64,000 nt of DNA from Enorma sp964624825 (lineage in GTDB: Bacteria; Actinomycetota; Coriobacteriia; Coriobacteriales; Coriobacteriaceae), in NCBI GenBank assembly GCA_964624825.1, contig CAZUYD010000007.1, forward strand, positions 14,168 through 78,167, in the 5' to 3' direction. Below the pieces are notes generated by a model. The model was not told where the DNA came from. It did not search any database and saw only the letters and a list, made by a program, of their open reading frames with translations. The translations under genes and the position numbers were made by a program. Below are positions 9,645 through 17,597 of this stretch, piece by piece. Within the stretch, counting starts at the first letter, position 1, and each line of letters starts with the position of its first letter.

Positions 9645-10982
9645 CTACCGGTTCATCGAGGTGACCACCGCGGCGATGATCAGCGCGATCACCACCACGA
9701 TGCCGACGATGGCGCCGATGAACCTCGTGCGGGAACCGCGGGTGCGCTCGCGCACCGCGCGCTCGGTGTTCGCAAGCTGCTCGACTTCAGATGCGCGCGC
9801 TTCGCGCTCGGCGCGATCGGCATCAAGGCGCTCGGCGATTTGCTCGGTCACCTCTGGATGCGCGTGAATGTCATTCGCCTCGTCGATGAGCGCCTGGGCA
9901 TCCTGTGCTTCGGCGTTGCTATCCTCTACCGCCTGCTCTTGAGCGCGGCGATCTTTCTCCTTGCCAGAGATCTCCTCTTTGAGCTTGCGCTGGCGCTCGG
10001 CGGCGGCATCTTTCGCCTCGCGATACGCGTTGCGCGCCTCGTCGGCAGCGGCGCTCACCTCACGGAACGAGCGCTTCGCCTCGTCCATGGGCTTCTCCGC
10101 CTCGCCAACCGCTTTGCGGGCGCGCGTTAGCGCCTCGGCAAGCTCGGCGGTGATGCGCGGAAGCGCATCTTTTGCCGTCTGCAGCTCACGCGAGGCGTCC
10201 GATATCTGCGCTTCGAGCTCATCGGCGCGCACCGTATAGGCCGCCGGGTTCGCCGATGGGTTGCGCTGCACCTCGATGTATTCCTCGCGAAGCACCTCGA
10301 GCTGGCGCATGGTGCTCTCGACGGCTTCACGCGCAGCGGCGACGCCGGTCTTTTCGTCTTCTTCCGCCTTCTCGAGATGCTTCTTTGCGTCATCGAGACG
10401 GCGCTGCAGGCGGGCACCGTTCTCACGCGATGACGCCTCGCGCGCTTCCGCAGATTCGAGCGCCGCCTTCAGGCGTCTCTCGGTTTGAGAGTCGGCATCC
10501 TTCATCTGTTGGAGGTTCGCCTTGAGCGCATCGAGCTCGTACTCAAGGTGCTTCTGCCTCGACTCCGCCGCCGCGCCCGTCTTGATGGCCTTGTCACGCC
10601 GCGCGGTCTGCTCGGCGATGATCGCCTTGAAATTCGCCGCCACATCGCGTCGATGCTCGAGCTCGACCTCGGCGTCGGCGATCCTCGTGTCGAGCTGGGC
10701 GAGTTGGCCGCGCGCGTCGGCATGCGCCTTGCGCGCCTCGCTCACCTCACGCACGGCGGCTGCACCCTCGGAGAAAAACGATCCGACGGCCTCGACGGGC
10801 GATGGGCCTGCACCGTCCGCCTCGGCAGGCGCCCGCGTGTCGCCTTCCGCCCCGGCAGCCTCTGAACCAGAGGTGCCGGAGGCGAAGGTGGCCGCATCGC
10901 CTGCCGGCGATGTCTCGGTTAGCGGCATATCCTGCGCCGTATCATCCTTATCGGCGTGCTTGGTATCGAGATCGTCAACCAT
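9645..10982 (-). CDS. Coiled-coil protein with C-terminal membrane anchor
   Basis: Function unknown. The 445-residue protein has an acidic, low-complexity N-terminus (about 1-70, rich in Asp/Ala/Gly/Thr). A long, highly charged Ala/Glu/Lys/Arg region (about 75-405) with heptad character follows, and then one C-terminal hydrophobic segment, FIGAIVGIVVVIALIIAAVV, before the last five residues. This suggests a tail-anchored protein whose coiled coil lies in the cytoplasm. The start was set at the ATG at 10982, which has AGGAG 7 nt upstream; the longer frame upstream lacks one. Coiled coils defeat family assignment, so resemblance to other proteins is not meaningful. Confidence 0.8.
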   Translation of the reverse strand: MVDDLDTKHADKDDTAQDMPLTETSPAGDAATFASGTSGSEAAGAEGDTRAPAEADGAGPSPVEAVGSFFSEGAAAVREVSEARKAHADARGQLAQLDTRIADAEVELEHRRDVAANFKAIIAEQTARRDKAIKTGAAAESRQKHLEYELDALKANLQQMKDADSQTERRLKAALESAEAREASSRENGARLQRRLDDAKKHLEKAEEDEKTGVAAAREAVESTMRQLEVLREEYIEVQRNPSANPAAYTVRADELEAQISDASRELQTAKDALPRITAELAEALTRARKAVGEAEKPMDEAKRSFREVSAAADEARNAYREAKDAAAERQRKLKEEISGKEKDRRAQEQAVEDSNAEAQDAQALIDEANDIHAHPEVTEQIAERLDADRAEREARASEVEQLANTERAVRERTRGSRTRFIGAIVGIVVVIALIIAAVVTSMNR

Positions 10983-11129
10983 CGTGCGCTCCTGTGTCGA
11001 TCGTAGACGAGTGAATTCGCGTACTATGATAAACGCCTGTGCGGACAGCATGCATCGCGCGCGCTCTTTTTTAGCAAACCTTTTCATCGCGGGCACCGCG
11101 TGGCCGCCTAGGCTACGCGCCGAGGCGCT

Positions 11130-12353
11130 TTACTCGATGAACATCGCATCGCCGAAGCTGAAGAACCGGTAGCGCTCGGAGACGGCCTGCTCGTACGCAT
11201 CCATGATCTGGTCGCGCGTGGCAAATGCCGAAACGAGCATCATGAGCGTCGAGCGCGGCACATGAAAGTTGGTTATGAGCCCATCGACCACGTGGTAGGT
11301 CGAACCCGGCATGAGGTAGAGGTTGGTGGTCTCGTCCACGCGCGCCACGATGTCACCCGAATGCGTGCGCTGCGCGGATGTGGCTGCTGCCTCGAACCGC
11401 CGTGCGACCATCGGCGGCTCAGCCGCAGGCGCACCGTCCTCCCAGGCGCTTTCAAGCGAGCGCACCGCCGTCGTGCCCACCGCGATCACGCGATGCCCCG
11501 CGGCCTTCGCGGCGTGCACGGCATCCACGACCGTCTGCGGCACGTGATAGCGCTCGGTATGCATCACGTGCTGGGTGGGATCGTCCTCCTCGACCAATCG
11601 AAAGGTATCGACCCCCACTTCCAGCTCGACCGTTGCCCAGCCGACGCCCTTCGCCTTGATGCGTTCGATGAGCGCCGGCGTGAAGTGCAGGCCCGCCGTC
11701 GGCGCGGCAGCCGAATGCTCCTCGCGCATGGCGTAGACCGTTTGGTACTTCTCGGGATCGCCCTCGTAGTCGGTGATATAGGGCGGCAACGGCACATGCC
11801 CGACAGCGTGAATCGCCTCGTCGAGCGTGCGCGGGGCGCCGGAAGCGTTCTCCCCGCAGGGGGTGAGGCGCACCACGCGGCCGCCGCGACTATCGGGCAT
11901 GAAGTCGAGCACCTCGCCCGTAAGCACCACCGGTGCGCTCTGCGGCGCATGGAGACCGCCGGCACGATATTCGATAACCGCACCCGGTTTGAGACGCTTC
12001 CCCGGATTCACCAGGCACTCCCATACGTGGCCTAAAGGATCGATATCCTCGCGGCGGTTGAGCATAAGCGTCTCGGCCACACCGCCGGTCTTCGCCTTGC
12101 GCCCGATGAGGCGCGCGGGCATGACGCGCGTCTCGTTCGCCACAAGCAGATCGCCCGGCTCGAGATAGTCGATGATATCGGAGAAGCGACGATGCTCCAC
12201 GCTGCCACCGTGTGCCAGCGGCAGAACCTCGCCCGTCGTCGCCAGGGGCTCACCACGATGCAGCACAAGCATGCGGCACGAATCGCGCGGCTCGGCAGGC
12301 GCCTGCGCGATAAGCTCCTCGGGCAGGGTGTAGTCAAAATCGTCGGTGCGCAT
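11130..12353 (-). CDS. queA: tRNA preQ1(34) S-adenosylmethionine ribosyltransferase-isomerase
   Basis: Builds epoxyqueuosine on the wobble base of tRNA from preQ1 and the ribosyl part of SAM. The protein is 407 residues, longer than the usual 340-350. It shows FDYTLPEELIAQAPAEPRD at the N-terminus, GHVPLPPYI, and the PTAGLHFT motif of the family. The ATG at 12353 is chosen because the QueA homology starts there; a GGAGG lies 12 nt further up, a rather long spacing. It is downstream of queH on the same strand, so the two successive steps of queuosine formation are co-localised. Confidence 0.93.
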   Translation of the reverse strand: MRTDDFDYTLPEELIAQAPAEPRDSCRMLVLHRGEPLATTGEVLPLAHGGSVEHRRFSDIIDYLEPGDLLVANETRVMPARLIGRKAKTGGVAETLMLNRREDIDPLGHVWECLVNPGKRLKPGAVIEYRAGGLHAPQSAPVVLTGEVLDFMPDSRGGRVVRLTPCGENASGAPRTLDEAIHAVGHVPLPPYITDYEGDPEKYQTVYAMREEHSAAAPTAGLHFTPALIERIKAKGVGWATVELEVGVDTFRLVEEDDPTQHVMHTERYHVPQTVVDAVHAAKAAGHRVIAVGTTAVRSLESAWEDGAPAAEPPMVARRFEAAATSAQRTHSGDIVARVDETTNLYLMPGSTYHVVDGLITNFHVPRSTLMMLVSAFATRDQIMDAYEQAVSERYRFFSFGDAMFIE

Positions 12354-12425
12354 AGAATGCGATCGCCTCCATCGAAGTAGTGTGACCACCTAGGGTAGCA
12401 CGGGCGGTGCGCCCGGTGAAACGAT

Positions 12426-13019
12426 TCATCGGCGCTTCGCCGCGATGCGATCTGCCTTGCGCTCGTCGCGCATTCGGGCACGGTCGAGTGCCGCCTCCGC
12501 GGCGGAGAACCGGCACCCGCAATACTTCTGACGGTACATGCCCAGTTCGCGCGAGCGCCGCGTCGCCTCTGGGTACCATGGACGGAAATCGCGGATCACC
12601 GGCGTGAGCCCAAAAGCGGTAGAGAGACGCTCGAGCACGTCGTTGCAAGTGTCGAATAGCTGGTAGGGCGACACCGCAAGCGTGGTCGCGATATGCGTGA
12701 AGCCCGCTGCCTGGGCGACGCGACACGCCTCGGATATGCGCAGCGCGTAGCACGCGCGGCACCGGTGGGCGCGGTCGTGCGCGCCGCACGGCGCCACGGT
12801 GCGCTCCCAGCGCGACGCATCCTCTTCTGCCTCGATAAGCGGGATGGCTTCAGCGGCGCACCATCGACGCAGCTCCTCCAAGCGCCTATCATGCTCCGCG
12901 CCTGGCTGGATGTTAGGGTTCGTCCAGCAGATCGTGGGCTCGAACCCCTCTTCGACGAGCAGGCGCACCGGCTCTAACGAGCACGGGGCGCAGCAGGCAT
13001 GCAGCAACAGGCGTATCAT
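12426..13019 (-). CDS. queH: Epoxyqueuosine reductase QueH (DUF208)
   Basis: Reduces epoxyqueuosine to queuosine in tRNA, a non-homologous replacement for cobalamin-dependent QueG. The 197-residue protein has the family's cysteine sets: HACCAPCS (residues 7-14), HRCRACYALR in the middle, and YRQKYCGCRFS near the C-terminus. These Cys groups are the expected metal and redox ligands. The ATG overlaps the stop of the upstream membrane-protein gene by 4 nt (ATGA), which suggests coupled translation. queA follows after a short gap. Confidence 0.92.
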   Translation of the reverse strand: MIRLLLHACCAPCSLEPVRLLVEEGFEPTICWTNPNIQPGAEHDRRLEELRRWCAAEAIPLIEAEEDASRWERTVAPCGAHDRAHRCRACYALRISEACRVAQAAGFTHIATTLAVSPYQLFDTCNDVLERLSTAFGLTPVIRDFRPWYPEATRRSRELGMYRQKYCGCRFSAAEAALDRARMRDERKADRIAAKRR

Positions 13020-13774
13020 GCGCCCGCCTCCGCATCGGTGGTATGCGCGTCCGCGGCGCGCGCATCCCCAACGTCGCCACCGCGATCACCGCGCACGCCG
13101 GTATCGCGCGCATCGAGGGCGCCCGCGATTCCCCCGCGCGCGCCGTCCACGGCCTCATCTGGCGACCCCGCACCATAGAAGCACACGCCATAGGAGGTGT
13201 CCTCGCAGTGCGTGATATGAGGGTCGGCGCAGATGGCGCTCACATAGCACCAATCGCCCGCGCATCCCGAAAGGTGGAGCACCGCGGCAACCAAGCCGGC
13301 GATCGGGCGGCCGAAGAGCAGCCCCGCCGCGCCGATGAACAGCGTCACCACAAGCGTCGGTGCGAGCGCGATGGCGATGTATTGCCGGCGCGTATAGACG
13401 ATGCCTTCGGCACTTGTATAGAGCATCCCGTGCTTCCAGCTGAGCCCGAATGACACGTGCGCGGAGCGCGGGGCGAACAGCTTGAAGAGCATCCCGTGCA
13501 CCAATTCGTGCGCTATGAGCGATGCCACCACAAAGACAGCGATCCAAACGACCCAAAGCAGGACGTCGATAACGCCCCGACCGTCAACAGCGAACGCACC
13601 GGAGAGCGCGCGATCGACGGAATCGGGCTGCATGATGGAAAGCGCGATCGCGCAGAGCAGAACCACCGCCAACCCGATGGCGCCGACCACGGCGGACATC
13701 CGCGAAACGCGTTGCAAAAACCACGTGTCCTCAAAGGTATATATGGCGCTTCGTTTTCTCATGCGCCCAAGCAT
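13016..13774 (-). CDS. DUF3267-like membrane protein with HEXXH-like motif
   Basis: A membrane protein of about 250 residues with two N-terminal helices (about 28-50 and 66-88), the motif HELVHG right after the second, a third hydrophobic stretch (about 130-165), and LSGCAGDW where site-2-protease-like families carry their third metal ligand. This fits a DUF3267 putative metalloprotease, but activity is not shown. The C-terminal 45 residues are a charged Gly/Ala/Asp tail. A second ATG at 13762 is an alternative start; neither has a clear ribosome binding site. It is coupled to queH by a 4-nt overlap. Confidence 0.75.
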   Translation of the reverse strand: MLGRMRKRSAIYTFEDTWFLQRVSRMSAVVGAIGLAVVLLCAIALSIMQPDSVDRALSGAFAVDGRGVIDVLLWVVWIAVFVVASLIAHELVHGMLFKLFAPRSAHVSFGLSWKHGMLYTSAEGIVYTRRQYIAIALAPTLVVTLFIGAAGLLFGRPIAGLVAAVLHLSGCAGDWCYVSAICADPHITHCEDTSYGVCFYGAGSPDEAVDGARGGIAGALDARDTGVRGDRGGDVGDARAADAHTTDAEAGA

Positions 13775-13854
13775 ACAGCGAGCGCGTGCGCTGTGCCATA
13801 ATACAAGGCTGAATCATTTTGAGGCCTATAAAAATGACAAGCTGGGGGAACTGC

Positions 13855-15918
13855 ATGGCATCAAACCGCAAGCGCGCATCGCGCCCCGTGTGGCCGCGCC
13901 GCGCCGTCGTCACGGCGGGCATGCCCTATGGCAACAAGAACCTGCACTTCGGGCACGTGGGCGGCGTCTTTATTCCCGCTGATTTCTTCGCGCGCTTCCT
14001 GCGCGACCGCATCGGCCGCGAGAACGTGCTCTTCGTCTCGGGCACCGACTGCTACGGCAGCCCCATTATGGAGAGCTACCGCAAGCTGCGCGACGAACAG
14101 GACTACCAGCAGGATATCTCTGATTACGTGCAGGGGAACCACGACCTCCAGGCAGAAACGCTCGCCGGTTACGACATCGAGCCCGACCTCTTCGGCGGAA
14201 GCGCGCTCGAGCCTGCGAAACGCGAGCACGAAGCGGTGACCAACGAGATCATCCTGCGCTTGAAGGAGCAGGGCGCGTTGCAGAAGCGCTCGACCAAGCA
14301 GTTCTATGACGCGAACGCTGGACAGTTCTTGAACGGGCGGCAGGTGCTCGGTCGCTGTCCCATCCAAGGGTGCAAATCAGAGAAGGCCTATGCCGACGAG
14401 TGCGACTTGGGTCATCAGTTTGAACCGGAGGAGCTTATCGCGCCGGTCTCGGCTCTGACCGGCGAGACTCCCGAGCTGCGCCCGGCCGAGAACATCTACT
14501 TCGACCTGCCGGCGTATCTTGACTATCTCAGGGATTTCACCTCGGGGCTCGAACGAGACGAAACTGTCCGACCCGTGGTCGTGAAAACCTTGGAAGAATG
14601 GCTCAATGCGCCGCAGCTCTACATCCAGAACAAGTTCCGCGAGGCGTTCGAGACTGTGAAGGACAAGCTTCCCGACCATGCGGTGGCCGAACCCGAGGGC
14701 AACAAGAGCTCCTTTACGGTCACGTTTTCCAACTGGGGAGCGCGCGACGCGGCGCATGAGGTGCTCAACGCAGGCGGGGTGCGGTTCCGCTCCGGGAAGG
14801 CGCTCGTTCCGTTTCGCATTACCGGCAACATCGACTGGGGCGTGCCCGTCACCGATGAATGCGGCTGCAGCGGGCTCACCTGCTGGGTCTGGCCGGAGAG
14901 CCTCTGGGCTCCGATAAGCTTCACGCGCACGGTGCTCAACGCGGACAAGGCGTCTCATGCCGGCCGATACTCCACCGATGACTGGCGCGACTGGTGGTGC
15001 GATGCGGGCGCACACGTGTATCAGTTCATCGGCCAGGACAACATCTACTTCTACGGCGTCGCGCAGACCGCGATGTGGGAGGCGCTTGGCTGCAACATGC
15101 AACAGAGCACGCTCGTTGCGAACTATCACGTGCTCTACATGGGCAAGAAGGCGAGCTCGAGCAGCAAGACCCCGCCACCGCCCGCATCCGAGCTGCTCGA
15201 TCACTACAGCGCAGAGCAGCTGCGCGCCCATTTCCTCTCGCTCGGCCTGGGCGATAAGCCGGTGAGCTTCAGCCCGAAGGCGTACGACACGCGCGAGACG
15301 GGCACGAATGCAGACGGGACGCCGCTGCTCGCCCGCGACGACAAGCGCGTGATCGACCCCGTCCTCAAAGAGGGCACCTTGCTCACCGGCGTGTTCAACC
15401 GCCTGGCGCGCTCGTGCTTCTATGGCGTGGCCTGCAAGGAGGGCGACGCGAGCGCGGTGCGCACCGGCTGCATCCCCGCGGGAGCGCCAACACCTGCCGT
15501 GAGCGAGGGCATCGAGCGAGCGGTCTGTGATTTCGAGAACGCCGTGCATCGCTTCGAGTTCCACAAAGCGCTGAGCGTGTGCGACGCGTTTTTGCGCACA
15601 GCGAACAAGCGCTGGAGCGATGCGAGCAAAACCGCCAAGTCGGCGCAAGCAGAAGATCAGACGACCGCAGACGCGCTTATGCGGCAGGCACTCGTCGATG
15701 CGTTCGCCGAGCTCCGGGTTGCGACCATCCTCATGCACGGCATCGTGCCGCGCGGCACCGAGCTCATCTGCGAGCACTTCGACATCGAGCCCGAGGCGTT
15801 CTTCTCCTGGGAGCATATCCTCGATTCGATGGATGAGTTCATGAGCGCACTGGGCGAGGAGCCGGGAACGCACCGCGTGAAGGCGCTGCCGCCGCGCTTC
15901 GATTTCTTCTCGTTCTAA
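13855..15918 (+). CDS. metG: Methionyl-tRNA synthetase-like class I enzyme, degenerate KMSKS
   Basis: Expected to charge tRNA with methionine. The 687-residue protein has the class I HIGH motif as HFGH (residues 31-34), the synthetase zinc knuckle (CPIQGC, then CDLGH, with His in place of the usual last Cys), PRxAISG-like PVSALTGETPE, WGVPVT, and FIGQDNIYFYG. The KMSKS loop reads KKASSSSKTPPPP at about 431-443, so the Met and the second Lys are both missing. The ATG at 13855 was preferred because GGGGGA lies 6 nt upstream; an ATG at 13834 is possible. It may be the only MetRS or a paralogue; the window cannot decide. Confidence 0.85.
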   Translation: MASNRKRASRPVWPRRAVVTAGMPYGNKNLHFGHVGGVFIPADFFARFLRDRIGRENVLFVSGTDCYGSPIMESYRKLRDEQDYQQDISDYVQGNHDLQAETLAGYDIEPDLFGGSALEPAKREHEAVTNEIILRLKEQGALQKRSTKQFYDANAGQFLNGRQVLGRCPIQGCKSEKAYADECDLGHQFEPEELIAPVSALTGETPELRPAENIYFDLPAYLDYLRDFTSGLERDETVRPVVVKTLEEWLNAPQLYIQNKFREAFETVKDKLPDHAVAEPEGNKSSFTVTFSNWGARDAAHEVLNAGGVRFRSGKALVPFRITGNIDWGVPVTDECGCSGLTCWVWPESLWAPISFTRTVLNADKASHAGRYSTDDWRDWWCDAGAHVYQFIGQDNIYFYGVAQTAMWEALGCNMQQSTLVANYHVLYMGKKASSSSKTPPPPASELLDHYSAEQLRAHFLSLGLGDKPVSFSPKAYDTRETGTNADGTPLLARDDKRVIDPVLKEGTLLTGVFNRLARSCFYGVACKEGDASAVRTGCIPAGAPTPAVSEGIERAVCDFENAVHRFEFHKALSVCDAFLRTANKRWSDASKTAKSAQAEDQTTADALMRQALVDAFAELRVATILMHGIVPRGTELICEHFDIEPEAFFSWEHILDSMDEFMSALGEEPGTHRVKALPPRFDFFSF

Positions 15919-16206
15919 CCCGGGCGCTCCGACGGGCGAAACGCTGCATCGTGGCTCGGGCAGCTCAAAGCCGCCTGCGGCGGAACCGACGTCATACAGC
16001 CAGGTTGCTCCTTCCGATTCGCGACGGCTCAGTCGCATCGGATGCGGCCATGTTTTGGCACCACGGGGCATTGCATTCGGAAGACCAAGGCACGGCTCGT
16101 CGAGATGCTCACCGCGGGCTTCACGCGCTCAGTGAGCACGCGGCTTAAGCGCCATCCATATGCGAACCCCTTATGCCTGAAACGCCCTCGTACCGAAAGG
16201 TTCATC

Positions 16207-16758
16207 ATGACTCAAACGCTCACCATGCGCCATGCCGCTCCCGCCGAGCTGCCGCGCGTGATGGAGATCCTCGAAGACGGCAAGTATTCCATCGCGCGCT
16301 TCGGCATCGAGCAGTGGCAGCACGGGTACCCCGATTGCGCGGCCATAGAGCATGACCTCGCCCTAAATGCATGCTGGATCGCCGAGGACGCCTCCGGCGC
16401 GCTGGTGGGCACGCTCGCCCTTCGCTTTGACGAGGATCTGGAATACACCGCACCCGGCATCGCGTGGAGAACGCCCAACGCCGCACTGGACGGCACGCCC
16501 ACCTATGGCGCGATCCATCGCTGCGCCACGGCAGCCGAAGCGCTCAAGCATGGTGTGATGACCTTTATGTTCGCCGAAGCCGAGGCCATCGCGCGCGACG
16601 CCGGGAGGCTGAGCCTGCGCGTCGATACGCACCCGGGCAACGCCGCTATGCGCTCGTTTCTCGCCCGGCAAGGATATACTGAGTTGAATGCGTTTGAGCT
16701 CAAGAAGGGCGGGTCGGAAAACGATTTGACGCGCATCGCATACGAGAAGCTCGTCTAA
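16207..16758 (+). CDS. GNAT-family N-acetyltransferase
   Basis: An acetyl-CoA-dependent acyltransferase of unknown substrate. The 183-residue protein starts LTMRHAAPAELPRVMEIL, typical of the GNAT first strand and helix, and ends with the RVDTHPGNAAMRSFLARQGYTE motif (about 138-158), which is the conserved last part of the fold. The central acetyl-CoA loop is less standard because it holds an insert (about 75-110). The start is the ATG at 16207 with AAAGG just upstream; the longer upstream frame has no coding features. Confidence 0.85.
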   Translation: MTQTLTMRHAAPAELPRVMEILEDGKYSIARFGIEQWQHGYPDCAAIEHDLALNACWIAEDASGALVGTLALRFDEDLEYTAPGIAWRTPNAALDGTPTYGAIHRCATAAEALKHGVMTFMFAEAEAIARDAGRLSLRVDTHPGNAAMRSFLARQGYTELNAFELKKGGSENDLTRIAYEKLV

Positions 16759-16926
16759 GCGCTCCAAGGCACTCGACTCGCACAACGGGCGCGGCCGCGC
16801 GCAAGGCCGCCCGGCCTGCGAACGACGAGCGTAACCGAGCTCACAGCTCGCACGCTATGCATTCGCGTCTCCGGCCCCGTCGGCGTGCCGCTTGCCCCAA
16901 CGACCTCGATCCAAGGAGGATCAACC

Positions 16927-17520
16927 GTGCAGAAGCTCTATCTCATGCGCCATGGCCAGACCGTCTACAACACGCAGGGCATCATCCAGGGACACTGTGA
17001 CTCACCGCTTACCGAAGCGGGCATCGCGCAGGCACGGGGCGCGGCCTCGTGCCTTCGCGGCCAAGGCGTGTCCCCTACCCTGCTCGCTGCCTCGCCTCTC
17101 GGTCGCGCGCAGCAGACACTCGATATCGTCATCGAGGAGATGCCCGCGTACGGCACGCTTCCCCGCCTCAAGGTTCCCGGTCTCATGGAACGCGACTATG
17201 GCGCGTTCGAAGGAAAGCCGGTGGAGCTCTTTCCGGCAGACCCCTGGAACCCCGGCGATGCCGCCCTTAAACGCGGAGGCGAATCGAATGCCGGTGCGCG
17301 CTATCGCATCGTAAGCACGCTTCGCGCGCTCATGGAGCGCTGCGACGGCGATGCGCTCGCCGTCTCGCACGGGTCGGTCACCCTCGCCTTCAAAACGGTA
17401 TGGCAAGCCCATGCGCGATGCGATCAAAACGTCCCGTTGGGAAATTGCTGCGTGCTCGTGTTTGAATACGACCGGGATGCGCAGACGTTCTCAAATATCG
17501 AGATCATGAACGTGACATAG
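16927..17520 (+). CDS. Histidine phosphatase (phosphoglycerate mutase family)
   Basis: A phosphatase or phosphomutase with a phosphohistidine intermediate. The 197-residue protein has the catalytic LMRHGQTVYNTQGIIQGH near the N-terminus and the second active-site His in AVSHGS (about residue 148). The substrate is not predictable from sequence; many relatives act on small phosphates or cobalamin precursors. The start is GTG at 16927 with AAGGAGG 6 nt upstream. It appears to be a single gene, 168 nt after the acetyltransferase. Confidence 0.88.
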   Translation: MQKLYLMRHGQTVYNTQGIIQGHCDSPLTEAGIAQARGAASCLRGQGVSPTLLAASPLGRAQQTLDIVIEEMPAYGTLPRLKVPGLMERDYGAFEGKPVELFPADPWNPGDAALKRGGESNAGARYRIVSTLRALMERCDGDALAVSHGSVTLAFKTVWQAHARCDQNVPLGNCCVLVFEYDRDAQTFSNIEIMNVT

Positions 17521-17597
17521 CGCCGGGTGCGCTGCTCGCAGCGCCGAAGATGCCGGCGCGATCGACTTCGGCGCGCTTCCATGGGGCGTGCCGACCG

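Noticed and set aside
14377..16071. A 564-residue minus-strand frame opposite the MetRS-like gene
   Set aside because: Antisense shadow caused by high GC; the plus-strand protein has clear synthetase motifs.
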